DNA of 64,000 nucleotides from positions 1-64,000 of the forward strand of contig CAKPGT010000003.1 in NCBI GenBank assembly GCA_934155185.1. The letters are read 5' to 3'. The stretch comes from an uncultured Bacilli bacterium (lineage in GTDB: Bacteria > Bacillota_I > Bacilli_A > RF39 > UBA660). Shown here one piece after another: positions 51,741 to 59,758 of this stretch; the stretch's first letter is position 1, and each line of letters begins with the position of its first letter. The position numbers were made by a program, and so were the translations under genes. Below the pieces are notes generated by a model. The model was not told the DNA's origin. It made no database searches and was given only the letters and a program-made list of their open reading frames with translations.

Positions 51741-52223
51741 ATGGATAAAAATTGTGTAGAAGTAAATATTTCGGATTATAGTTTTCTAAGACTTTTGGTT
51801 TCTTCAATTATATTAAAAGGACAAAATCCAATAATTGTAAATAATAAGTTAGAAAGAAATTTGTATAGTTTTTTTAATAGGGAACAATACAACTTTTTGT
51901 TTGAAGATATTTGCAAAAAAAGTGATGTTTTTTGTGAAAATGACTACGTTGATTTAAGTCGCGCGTTTCAGCAGGCATATGCATTGGGATTAATTTTCCA
52001 GGTTCATAGTTGTCTAAATGAAATGAGAACAGTAATAAACATTTCGATGGATGAAGCTAAGCAAATACAGTCTCAATATAGTCAGGAGCAAATCAAAGCT
52101 ATGTCTAATATGGTTGATGAAATGTTTAAATTAAGAATAGATAAAGGTTCAGATAAATTTGTGGAAAATGATTTAATTAATGAGGTGCCAGCCTTAAAAA
52201 AAGACAGAAAATTTGGCAAATAA
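51741..52223 (+). CDS. Hypothetical protein of the accessory region
   Basis: This 160-residue cytoplasmic, mostly helical protein contains LRLLVSSIILKGQNPIIVN, three Cys in its first ~75 residues and a DEAKQIQSQYSQEQIKAMSNM helix. It matches no family I know. ATG 51741 follows AAGAAAGGAAAG; in-frame starts back to 51669 lack a ribosome binding site. It lies between mobile-element remnants and a broken Sel1 gene and was probably acquired with them. Confidence 0.5.
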   Translation: MDKNCVEVNISDYSFLRLLVSSIILKGQNPIIVNNKLERNLYSFFNREQYNFLFEDICKKSDVFCENDYVDLSRAFQQAYALGLIFQVHSCLNEMRTVINISMDEAKQIQSQYSQEQIKAMSNMVDEMFKLRIDKGSDKFVENDLINEVPALKKDRKFGK

Positions 52224-52301
52224 CTAATTTTTATAACGATAATACTACTCATTTTCTTAATATTAAATATTATTAAGGTAAAAAATAGGGAGGAATATTA
52301 A

Positions 52302-52715
52302 TTGAATAAAATAATACCAATTGTTTTTAATATAAATGAGTTAGAAGCAAGTGCAAAAAATAGTGATGGATTATCTTGCTATATATTAGGTAGAAGCTAT
52401 GATAGTGGTGAAAATGGTGTTAAACAAAATTTTGAAAAAGCTTTATACTGGTATAATAAGGGAAAATTACTTGGTGATCCCAGATGAATTTATGGCGTTG
52501 GCGCTTGTTATTACTTTGGTGATGGTATAGAACAAGATGAAGATCAAGCATATCAACTTTTTGTTAAAGCATATCAGCCTTTATTAGAATCAATAGAGCA
52601 AGAAAAAGATACGCCAAATAAGCAAGCGTTTTCTATATTTTGTTTAGGAGCATATTATTATTTTAATAAACAAAATTATGAGTATATAGGTTTAGATTTT
52701 TTAAAAAAATGTTGA
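52302..52715 (+). pseudogene. Sel1-repeat protein, nonsense-interrupted and fused to methyltransferase sequence
   Basis: A TTG start with GGGAGGAA leads into Sel1-like repeats (LSCYILGRSYDSGENGVKQN, ALYWYNKGKLLGDP). An in-frame TGA (52485-52487) then interrupts, after which the same frame resumes with YGVGACYYFGDGIEQDEDQA. The final ~17 codons (NKQNYEYIGLDF) are not Sel1 but a 44-bp exact copy of an internal piece of the methyltransferase gene at 54075. The gene is thus broken twice. Confidence 0.7.
52658..52701 (+). repeat. 44-bp direct repeat, copy 1 (end of Sel1 pseudogene)
   Basis: Identical to 54266-54309 inside the methyltransferase gene, with near-identity continuing for another ~10 bases. 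Confidence 0.9.
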
Positions 52716-52725
52716 GGAGGAATAA

Positions 52726-54072
52726 ATGGCAGAATTAAAAGTTTTAAATCAAAAAATTTCTTATTTTAAAATAGAAGATGAAGATTATATTTCTATTACA
52801 GATATGCTTAAATCTAAAGATGGTGATTTCTTCGTATCTGATTGGTTGAGAAATAGAAATACTATCGAATTTTTAGGTATTTGGGAAGAAATTCATAATC
52901 CTAATTTTAATTATGGCGAATTCGCCATAATTAAAAGTCAAGCAGGTTTAAATAGTTATAAAATTAGTGTTAAAGAATGGGTAGAAAAAACAAATGCAAT
53001 TGGTATAATGTCAAAAGCAGGAAGATATGGTGGAACTTATGCCCATAAAGATATCGCTTTTGAATTTGGTATGTGGATTAGTCCAAAGTTTAAATTATTA
53101 CTTATTAAAGAATTTGAAAGACTAAAAGCAGAAGAGCAAAAACAACTTGGCTGGAATGCAAAACGTGAACTTTCAAAGATTAATTACAGAATACATACTG
53201 ATGCAATAAAACAGAATTTAATACCTAATGAGTTAACAAAAGAACAAATTAATTATGTATATGCTGAAGAAGCTGATGTTTTAAATATGGCTCTATTTGG
53301 TATGACTGCTAAAGAATGGAGAAATAAAAATAAGAATCTAGATGGTAACATTAGAGATCATGCAACTATAAATGAATTAATATGTTTAGCAAATTTAGAA
53401 AATCTTAATTCGGTATTTATAAATGATGGATTAAATCAATCTAAAAGACTTGTTAGACTTAATAAAATAGCAATATCTCAAATGAAAATTTTAAATGATA
53501 GCGATGTAAAGTATTTAAAAGGAGATGAAATGAATGAAAATTATGTAATAATTCATGGTAGTTTTGGTTCAAATGAAGGTAATTGGTTCCCTTGGTTAAA
53601 AGAACAGCTAGAGACAAAAGGAAAACAAGTTTTTGTTCCACAAATGCCAGTTGGTGTAGGAAATCAAAACTTTGAAAATTGGTCTAATGTATTAAATCAA
53701 TTAGATATAAATGAAAATGCAGTTATTATAGCTCATAGCATAGCACCTATATTTGTATGTAAATATCTAATAACGAATCAGATAAAAGTAAAGAAGTTAA
53801 TATTTGTATGTGGTTTTAACAATTATTTAGGGATTGATTCTGATTTTGATGCTGTTAATAAACCGATGTTTATTAATAACTATGCAGATGTAAAACTATA
53901 TTGTAAAGATATAGTTTGTTATTATTCTGACAATGATCCATATGTTAAATATGATGTTGAAAAAGAATTTGCTGACAAACTTACTGATAAACAGTATGTT
54001 ATAAAAAATGGTGGGCATATAAATGCAGAAACCGGTTATACAAAGTTTGAAGAAATTTTGAAGGAGATATAA
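52726..54072 (+). CDS. KilA-N protein fused to an RBBP9/YdeN-type serine hydrolase
   Basis: This is a 448-residue frame. Residues 1-~265 form a KilA-N DNA-binding protein (YISITDMLKSKDG, WLRNRNTIEFLGIWE, GRYGGTYAHKDIAFEFGMWISPKF, EWRNKNKNLDGNIRDHA). Residues ~269-448 form a complete RBBP9-like alpha/beta hydrolase (YVIIHGSFGSNEGNWFPWL, IIAHSIAPIF with the nucleophile Ser, SDNDPYV with the Asp, GGHINAETG with the His). ATG 53530 at the junction has GGAG six bases upstream, so a separate 180-residue hydrolase could also be translated. KilA-N proteins are phage-associated. AGGAGG precedes the main start. Confidence 0.8.
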   Translation: MAELKVLNQKISYFKIEDEDYISITDMLKSKDGDFFVSDWLRNRNTIEFLGIWEEIHNPNFNYGEFAIIKSQAGLNSYKISVKEWVEKTNAIGIMSKAGRYGGTYAHKDIAFEFGMWISPKFKLLLIKEFERLKAEEQKQLGWNAKRELSKINYRIHTDAIKQNLIPNELTKEQINYVYAEEADVLNMALFGMTAKEWRNKNKNLDGNIRDHATINELICLANLENLNSVFINDGLNQSKRLVRLNKIAISQMKILNDSDVKYLKGDEMNENYVIIHGSFGSNEGNWFPWLKEQLETKGKQVFVPQMPVGVGNQNFENWSNVLNQLDINENAVIIAHSIAPIFVCKYLITNQIKVKKLIFVCGFNNYLGIDSDFDAVNKPMFINNYADVKLYCKDIVCYYSDNDPYVKYDVEKEFADKLTDKQYVIKNGGHINAETGYTKFEEILKEI

Positions 54073-54074
54073 TA

Positions 54075-54746
54075 GTGGATATTACTAAAAGTTCCTTTGA
54101 TAAAAGACAATCTGTTCAAAAAAATTATGATTTGATAGCAGAACAATATAGTAATGAATTTGGAACTTATATTGAAGATTTAGATGTATATGAAAAATTT
54201 GAACAACATCTAGTTGAAAACGCTAAAATTTTAGATTTAGGTGCAGGCTCTGTAAGAACATATTCTTATTTTAATAAACAAAATTATGAGTATATAGGTT
54301 TAGATTTTTCAAAAAAAATGAAAGATTGTGCATATAATTTACATGGGGAATTTCCATATATTGTAGACGATATGGTTAATGTAAAAAAGTATTTTTCTAA
54401 TAATTCATTAGATGCTGTTTTTGCTGTTTATTCTCTATTTCATTTACCTAAGAATGATTTTAATAATTTATTTTCAGATGTATATGATATTTTAAAAGTT
54501 AATGGTTTATTTTTATTTACATACCAAATAGGTCAAGGTAAAGATATGGCAGATGAACCATATTTAAATGAAAAAGGTAAAAACTCATTATATATGTGCT
54601 ATCATACAAATGAAGAAATAAATGATTTACTTCATTCTTTTTCATATACAGAATTATTTAAAAAGCAAAAAATAGAAATATCTCCTTCAGCTATTAACAG
54701 TAATAGTGTTACAACTGTCTTTATACTGGCTAAAAAGATTAAATGA
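54075..54746 (+). CDS. Class I SAM-dependent methyltransferase
   Basis: This 223-residue protein has SAM motif I ILDLGAGSVRTYSYF (about residues 54-68), motif II YIGLDFSKKM, IVDDMVN and motif IV AVFAVYSLFHLP. It resembles UbiE/small-molecule methyltransferases; the substrate is unknown. A GTG start follows AAGGAGAT, two bases after the stop of the KilA-N/hydrolase gene, so the two are co-transcribed. A 44-bp piece (54266-54309) is duplicated at 52658-52701. Confidence 0.82.
   Translation: MDITKSSFDKRQSVQKNYDLIAEQYSNEFGTYIEDLDVYEKFEQHLVENAKILDLGAGSVRTYSYFNKQNYEYIGLDFSKKMKDCAYNLHGEFPYIVDDMVNVKKYFSNNSLDAVFAVYSLFHLPKNDFNNLFSDVYDILKVNGLFLFTYQIGQGKDMADEPYLNEKGKNSLYMCYHTNEEINDLLHSFSYTELFKKQKIEISPSAINSNSVTTVFILAKKIK
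54266..54309 (+). repeat. 44-bp direct repeat, copy 2 (inside methyltransferase gene)
   Basis: Exact match to 52658-52701, 1.6 kb apart in the same orientation; this copy is in its native coding context. Confidence 0.9.
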
Positions 54747-54774
54747 TTCTATTGGGATTGAGGGACCCATAGTA

Positions 54775-54976
54775 GAATTTGTATGGGAGTACAAATTCAG
54801 TGCTGGCTAGACATAGATTTTATTCCCATATTCAAAAAAAGAGGATTAAATTATTTTGATAATTTTTTACTCTTTTTTGAAAATCATTTATATAAAATAA
54901 AAACTTACGAACAATTAAGTCCGTAAGTTGATTTCAAATGGATCATTTGATAGGAAGGTTTTAAACCTTTTATCAA
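54775..54976 (+). other. Intergenic region with four successive inverted repeats
   Basis: In the ~357-base gap before the YhcG gene I see four inverted repeats: GAATTTGTA/TACAAATTC (54775-54783/54790-54798); arms 54831-54843/54870-54881 (one bulged A); AACTTACG/CGTAAGTT (54902-54909/54922-54929); and TTGATA..AAGGTTT/AAACCTT..TATCAA (54947-54976). TATGGGA (54782) can alternatively pair with TCCCATA (54824). No gene is present. This may be terminator, mobile-element ends or a structured RNA. Confidence 0.45.
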
Positions 54977-55103
54977 AAAAAATATCCCTCACTTGTTAAA
55001 TTAATTATATGATAAATTCTTATATAAATCAATAGTCGCATAGGAATTTCTTGGTATTTATAGTATAATTATATTAAGAAAAATCTTATTAAGGAGGGAT
55101 TTT

Positions 55104-56123
55104 ATGCTAGAAAATAACGATAAATATTTTGAAGTATTAAATGATATTAAGAAAACTTTAATTGTTACTAGAAATAAAATAGTTGAAAACGCAAATAAAG
55201 ATTTAGTTTTAATGTATTATAATATCGGTTTAAAGTTAATTGAAAATAATAAATGGGGTTCATCTTTTATTGATACATTAGCAAAGGATTTAAAAATTGA
55301 ATTTCCTACATTAAAAGGTATGTCTGCAAGAAATTTGAGATATATGCAAAAGTTTGCAACAGAATTTGATAATGATGAATTTTTGCAACATCATGTTGCA
55401 AAATTACCTTGGTCTTCTATAACAACTATAATGGATCAAGTCAAAGATAAAGGGCAAAGAAATTGGTATATTACGGAAGCTATTCAAAATGGTTGGGCTA
55501 GACCTGTTATAGTTCATCAAATTGCAAGTAAGTTATATGAAAGACAAGCATTATTAGAAAATAAAACTACTAATTTTGATGAAACCTTACCATCTCCAAA
55601 TAATGAGCAAGCAAAAGAGTTATTAAAAAATCCATATATATTTGACTTTATAACTGCTGATAAAGATTTAAAAGAATTAGATATTGAAAGAGAACTGACT
55701 GCTAATATAACTAAGTTATTATTAGAGTTAGGAAATGGTTTTGCATTTGTCGGAAGACAATATCATTTGGAAATAGAAAATGAAGATTACTATATTGATT
55801 TGTTGTTCTATAATTTAAAAGTAAGAAGTTATGTTGTAATAGAATTAAAGACAACTGAATTTAAACCGGAATATGCAGGTAAACTTAATTTCTATTTGAG
55901 TGCAGTAGATAAATATATTAAAGATGAAAATGATAATCCTACATTTGGAATATTACTTTGCAAAGATAAAAAAAGAGTAACTGCTGAATTAGCATTAAAA
56001 GATATTAATAAACCTATCGGTGTAAGTGAATATAAAATTTTGTCAGAGATACCTGAGTTTTTAGAAAATACTCTTCCAAGTATCGAAGATATAGAAAAGA
56101 GATTGGAGGAAGATTCTGAATGA
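55104..56123 (+). CDS. YhcG-family PD-(D/E)XK nuclease (DUF1016)
   Basis: This is a 339-residue protein. The N-terminal DUF1016_N helical domain (about 10-160) contains NIGLKLIENNKWGSSFIDTLAKDL, FPTLKGMSARNLRYM and LPWSSITTIMD. The C-terminal nuclease domain (about 175-330) contains YYIDLLFYNLKVRSYVVIELK, whose D and ExK fit the PD-(D/E)XK site. YhcG proteins occur in defence or mobile regions, often with restriction genes; none lies beside this one. AAGGAGGG precedes the ATG. Its end overlaps the next gene by ATGA. Confidence 0.88.
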   Translation: MLENNDKYFEVLNDIKKTLIVTRNKIVENANKDLVLMYYNIGLKLIENNKWGSSFIDTLAKDLKIEFPTLKGMSARNLRYMQKFATEFDNDEFLQHHVAKLPWSSITTIMDQVKDKGQRNWYITEAIQNGWARPVIVHQIASKLYERQALLENKTTNFDETLPSPNNEQAKELLKNPYIFDFITADKDLKELDIERELTANITKLLLELGNGFAFVGRQYHLEIENEDYYIDLLFYNLKVRSYVVIELKTTEFKPEYAGKLNFYLSAVDKYIKDENDNPTFGILLCKDKKRVTAELALKDINKPIGVSEYKILSEIPEFLENTLPSIEDIEKRLEEDSE

Positions 56124-56461
56124 ATATAAATATTAATAGAGTAAAAATTATTGTTACTATACCATTAGAAAACGTAGAAGAAGTTAGAAATGCTATATGC
56201 GAAGCTGGTGCAGGTGTTATTGGTAATTATACTCATTGCTCAATGTCTACTAAATGCGTAGGAACATTTAAACCAACTGATGAAGCAAGTCCATATATTG
56301 GAGAAAAAAATAACTTAGAATTTGTTGATGAAGAAAAGTTAGAAGTTGTTTGTGATGTTAAGAAAGTAAAAGAAGTTATTTTGATGTTAAGAAAGGTACA
56401 TCCTTATGAAGAACCTGCAACAGATATTATTCCTTTAATTGATGAAAGTTATTTTGAATAA
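56120..56461 (+). CDS. NIF3/YqfO-like small domain protein
   Basis: This 113-residue protein resembles the stand-alone inserted domain of YqfO/NIF3 proteins (CutA-like ferredoxin fold): VKIIVTIPLENVEEVRNAICEAGAGVIGNYTHCS, CVGTFKPTDEASPYIG, HPYEEPATDI. The complete NIF3 metal-binding halves are absent. It is coupled to the YhcG gene (ATGA overlap), an unusual partner. Function unknown. Confidence 0.75.
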   Translation: MNININRVKIIVTIPLENVEEVRNAICEAGAGVIGNYTHCSMSTKCVGTFKPTDEASPYIGEKNNLEFVDEEKLEVVCDVKKVKEVILMLRKVHPYEEPATDIIPLIDESYFE

Positions 56462-56475
56462 ATAGGGGCAAGATT

Positions 56476-56722
56476 ATGAAAAAGAATTATTTATTAGTAC
56501 ATGGAAGTTTTGGAAATCCATTTTCAAATTGGATTCCATATTTAAGAAAGAAAATTGAAGATAAAAATTTATAAGTTTATACTCCGGATTTCCCAACTGG
56601 CGTTGGTTATCAAAATTGTGAAAATTGGTTTAAACTTTTAAAGACATATGTTGATGCAAATATTATTAATGCAAATACAATTATATTTGCTCATTCTATT
56701 GGTGTTAGTATAGATATATAGA
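56476..56722 (+). pseudogene. RBBP9/YdeN-type hydrolase remnant
   Basis: The ATG at 56476 begins MKKNYLLVHGSFGNPFSNWIP, a second relative of the hydrolase half of the KilA-N fusion. A TAA interrupts it after 32 codons. The frame then resumes (YTPDFPTGVGYQNCENWF, IIFAHSIGVS with the nucleophile Ser) and ends at a TAG soon after the Ser, so the second half is gone. Confidence 0.75.
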
Positions 56723-56782
56723 CACGAAAATCTGTATAACATGAGAATGCAAGTATCATATAGTATTTGCATTAAAATTTAA

Positions 56783-56931
56783 AAGATAGAAAATATATGG
56801 GCGTTGAAACAATTCGTTCAAAAATATTTCAAGGAACACGGTGATGATATTAGAAAGGTATCATATATTGTCTATGAAGATAGAGCCGAATATTTAGTTA
56901 ATGATTGGTATTTGTTTGTAGTGAAAAATTA
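56783..56931 (+). pseudogene. Unidentified C-terminal remnant
   Basis: A 48-codon open stretch after a TAA, without a start or ribosome binding site, reads as a protein C-terminus (FVQKYFKEHGDDIRKVSYIV, ending WYLFVVKN). Family unknown. Confidence 0.3.
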
Positions 56932-57045
56932 AATAAATCTTATGTCAATATTTTTTTCTTAATTTTGGTCTTGTTTTATGCCAAAATGGCATTGATTTAA
57001 ACAATATGGCATTGACAATTAATATCTGAAAAAACTTATAAAATA

Positions 57046-57071
57046 GAAAAAAACGTTGATTTCTCAACGTT
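57046..57071 (-). terminator. Terminator of the tRNA-Gly gene
   Basis: AACGTTGA (57052-57059) / TCAACGTT (57064-57071); the A-run at 57046-57053 is a T-run on the minus strand. Confidence 0.75.
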
Positions 57072-57082
57072 CAGTTTTTTTA

Positions 57083-57156
57083 TGGAGCAGGTGAGGAGAA
57101 TCGAACTCCCGTATCAAGCTTGGAAGGCTTGGGTTCTACCATTAAACTACACCTGC
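57083..57156 (-). tRNA. tRNA-Gly (TCC anticodon)
   Basis: A 74-nt cloverleaf on the minus strand. Acceptor GCAGGTG pairs with CACCTGC; the D-arm has TTTAATGGTAGAA; the anticodon arm loop CTTCCAA gives TCC; the T-arm has GGGAGTTCGATTCTCC; and a discriminator T is followed by an encoded CCA. Confidence 0.95.
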
Positions 57157-57312
57157 AATCAAGTAGGCAATTCTAATTATACTTATTTTTAAGACTATGT
57201 CAATAGAATTTATAAAAAAAGTTGAAAAACCATGCCTGCCTAATTATTATATGTAAATTAATATTTTGTTATTCATACAATTATGATAAAATTAGTTAGA
57301 GGAGTTATTAAG

Positions 57313-58341
57313 ATGATAGTAAATATTTTAGTTTTGGTTATACTTATATTAATTAATGGAATTTTATCAGCTAGTGAACTTGCGTTCTTATCACTAGAAA
57401 AATTTGAACTAGATAAAATGATAAGAAAAAAGAAAAAGAACGCAAAGAAAATAAAAAAGGTGCTAGATAATCCAAGTAATTTTTTGTCTACTATACAAGT
57501 TGGAATAACACTTGCGGGATTTTTATCAAGTGCGTTTGCCGCATCAACATTTGCAGATGAAATAATGAAAACTGGATTTATGATAGTAAGTCCAAATTTT
57601 ACTAATGCTTTTTTAATAATTATTATAACAATAATATTATCTTATTTTACACTGGTGTTTGGTGAATTAGTGCCAAAAAAGATTGCTCTTTCTAGTCCAT
57701 TTATGGTTGCAAGTTTTTCTGTTAATTTAATTAAGATTATGCAGGTATTATTTTTCCCACTCATAAAGCTTTTATCAATATCAACTGACTTAATTTGTAA
57801 GATGCTTAATATTGAGAAAAAAGAAGAAGACTTTACTGAAGATGATATAAAAAGAATTATAATAACAGGAACAAAGGACGGAATAATTGAAAAGAAAGAA
57901 AAAGAATATATATTTAATATATTTAAGTTTAATGATACAACGGTTGACAAGGTAATGACCCCAAAAGATGAATGCATATTAATTAACGTTAACACTAAGT
58001 TTGGTGCGCTTCTTAAAAGACTGAAAAAAACAAAGTTTACAAGATACCCTGTATATGATGGAAATACAAATAATATAATAGGTATCTTTAATGTAAAAGA
58101 CTACATTATGTATAAGAAAGACAACGATGATTTTAATTTAAGAAACCTTCTTTTTGATGTTAGAAAATTTAATTATGACGAAAAAATAGATGATGTTTTT
58201 GCTACCATGCAAAAAGAGCATGTTCAGATGGCTATTGTAACTAAAAAAGATGAATTCATAGGAATTATAACTTTAGAAGATGCTGTTGAAGAAGTATTAG
58301 GAAAAATATATGATGAGTATTATGAGGAAGATGATGATTAA
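57313..58341 (+). CDS. CNNM/CorC-type membrane protein with CBS domains
   Basis: This ~342-residue protein has an N-terminal DUF21 domain with four membrane segments (to about 155), including LNGILSASELAFLSLEKFEL and FGELVPKKIAL. A CBS pair follows (KVMTPKDECILINVNTKFG to EEVLGKIYDEYYEE). The family transports or senses Mg2+ and other divalent cations. The C-terminal CorC_HlyC domain is missing (family members are often ~420 residues), so this is the short form. ATG 57313 fits AGAGGAG; the upstream ATG at 57283 does not. Confidence 0.88.
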   Translation: MIVNILVLVILILINGILSASELAFLSLEKFELDKMIRKKKKNAKKIKKVLDNPSNFLSTIQVGITLAGFLSSAFAASTFADEIMKTGFMIVSPNFTNAFLIIIITIILSYFTLVFGELVPKKIALSSPFMVASFSVNLIKIMQVLFFPLIKLLSISTDLICKMLNIEKKEEDFTEDDIKRIIITGTKDGIIEKKEKEYIFNIFKFNDTTVDKVMTPKDECILINVNTKFGALLKRLKKTKFTRYPVYDGNTNNIIGIFNVKDYIMYKKDNDDFNLRNLLFDVRKFNYDEKIDDVFATMQKEHVQMAIVTKKDEFIGIITLEDAVEEVLGKIYDEYYEEDDD

Positions 58342-58354
58342 ATCATCTTTTTTT
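58328..58354 (+). terminator. Terminator
   Basis: AAGATGAT (58328-58335) / ATCATCTT (58342-58349) with seven T; the stop codon is inside. Confidence 0.75.
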
Positions 58355-58411
58355 GGTTTATAACCCAGCCTAATTTTTAATTAGATGTATATAATAGGCT
58401 AGGAGGTAAAA

Positions 58412-58921
58412 ATGATGGAAAATTATTCTAGTTATAACTTAGATGACATTTTAGTAAGAACATTTATGATGCCTGCTGTGATGCCAAATGAATACACTAA
58501 CATGAATATGCTACCAAAAACTAATGCTGAAATATACATGAATAACAATAACAATAATCTATCCTATAATTCGAAGTTTTTAAATCCAGAGGAAGGATTT
58601 TTAAAAGGAAATATGGAAAGAGGAACATATGAGCCATATAGAAATATGACTTATATAAAACCAAATATAACAAATGAAAGAGATATGATGTTATATAAAA
58701 TACAACAAATGGCCTTTGCAGCTCACGATATAAACTTATATTTAGACACTCACCCAAATGATACAAATTCTATAAGTCTTTATAACAAGTATAATAAGGA
58801 AACAAAAAAGCTTACTAATGAGTATGAAAGAAAATATGGCCCTATTGATTTATCAGATGATGAAGGCTTAGGGATGACACCTTGGTCTTGGATAAATGAA
58901 CCTTGGCCATGGAACAAATAA
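58412..58921 (+). CDS. cotJB: Spore coat protein CotJB with N-terminal extension
   Basis: This is a 169-residue protein. The C-terminal ~80 residues are CotJB (LYKIQQMAFAAHDINLYLDT, HPND, YERKYGPIDL, and the W-rich end PWSWINEPWPW). The N-terminal ~88 residues are Asn/Met/Tyr-rich low complexity and may take the place of CotJA, since no separate cotJA precedes it. It lies 21 bases upstream of cotJC in one unit; AGGAGG precedes the ATG. CotJ proteins form a sporulation operon in Bacilli and Clostridia. Confidence 0.85.
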   Translation: MMENYSSYNLDDILVRTFMMPAVMPNEYTNMNMLPKTNAEIYMNNNNNNLSYNSKFLNPEEGFLKGNMERGTYEPYRNMTYIKPNITNERDMMLYKIQQMAFAAHDINLYLDTHPNDTNSISLYNKYNKETKKLTNEYERKYGPIDLSDDEGLGMTPWSWINEPWPWNK

Positions 58922-58942
58922 TTAAGGAAAGGAAGATAACTT

Positions 58943-59503
58943 ATGTGGAAATATTCTAAAAAACTTCAGTATCCAATAAACATAAGAAACAAGAATTTAA
59001 AGATGGCTAAAACGGTTATTAGCCAGTATGGTGGAGCTCAAGGTGAATTAGGTGCAGCATTAAGATATTTAAATCAAAGATATACTATGCCAGATGCAAA
59101 GGGTAGGGCTTTATTAAACGATATTGGAACTGAAGAACTTGCTCACGTCGAGATGATATGTACAATGGTATATCAAATGATGAAAGGTGCAACTCCAAAA
59201 GAATTAGAAGAAGCTGGCTTATCAGCTCACTATACAGAACATGGTTTAGCATTATTCCCAAGTGATGCTAATGGTAATGCATGGACAGCTAATTACATAT
59301 CTACGACTGGAGATCCTATAGCGGACTTAGAGGAGGATTTAGCTGCAGAACAAAAAGCTCGTGCAGTATATGAAAACTTAATAAATCAAACTAATGACCC
59401 CGATATACTAGGACCACTTCTTTGGCTTAGACAAAGGGAAGTAGTTCATTATAACAGATTTAAAGAACTATCTGATGAGTATAAGAAAAAAGGATACAAT
59501 TAA
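58943..59503 (+). CDS. cotJC: Spore coat protein CotJC, manganese-catalase family
   Basis: This 186-residue four-helix-bundle protein has a dimanganese site visible as Glu in GAQGELGAALRYLNQRY, ExxH in GTEELAHVEM, and Glu plus ExxH in EDLAAEQKARAVYE and QREVVHYNRF. It would protect the spore against peroxide. Length and sequence match CotJC closely. AAGGAAAGGAAG precedes the ATG, and a palindromic terminator follows. Confidence 0.95.
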   Translation: MWKYSKKLQYPINIRNKNLKMAKTVISQYGGAQGELGAALRYLNQRYTMPDAKGRALLNDIGTEELAHVEMICTMVYQMMKGATPKELEEAGLSAHYTEHGLALFPSDANGNAWTANYISTTGDPIADLEEDLAAEQKARAVYENLINQTNDPDILGPLLWLRQREVVHYNRFKELSDEYKKKGYN

Positions 59504-59512
59504 TAAATAATT

Positions 59513-59545
59513 AATCGCTTACGAATATTCGTAAGCTCTTTTTTT
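59513..59545 (+). terminator. Palindromic terminator after cotJC (repeat copy A)
   Basis: Perfect 20-bp palindrome GCTTACGAATATTCGTAAGC (59517-59536) and a T-run. The 25 bases 59513-59537 are identical to 61695-61719. Confidence 0.85.
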
Positions 59546-59701
59546 AAGAATGCTAATAAATTAATTATGTAGCTATTAAATTGCCATAACAATATTTATT
59601 ATGATGTTATAGTAATTTAAAATAACTGGACACAATAAAGGCAAAATATTAGTTATAGGAAAGCTTACATTGAATAAGAACTTATGTGTAGCATGCAAAA
59701 C

Positions 59702-59729
59702 TTGAAAAGCAAAGAAAAACGTGTATAAT
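59702..59729 (+). promoter_or_regulatory. Promoter of the radical SAM gene
   Basis: TTGAAA (59702-59707), 16-nt spacer, TATAAT (59724-59729). The 156 bases between terminator and promoter hold an inverted repeat (TAACA/TGTTA, ~59585-59605) and nothing else recognisable. Confidence 0.6.
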
Positions 59730-59758
59730 ATTAATACAAGTTTATAAAAGGAGAACCT

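Noticed and set aside
52485..52487. TGA read as Trp (genetic code 4) in the Sel1 gene
   Set aside because: Other genes here end in TGA (for example the one ending at 20237) and use TGG for Trp, and Sel1 repeats do not expect Trp at this position; a nonsense mutation is simpler.
54775..54881. Known riboswitch
   Set aside because: The stems do not match any riboswitch core I can recall, and the downstream gene is a nuclease rather than a metabolic gene.
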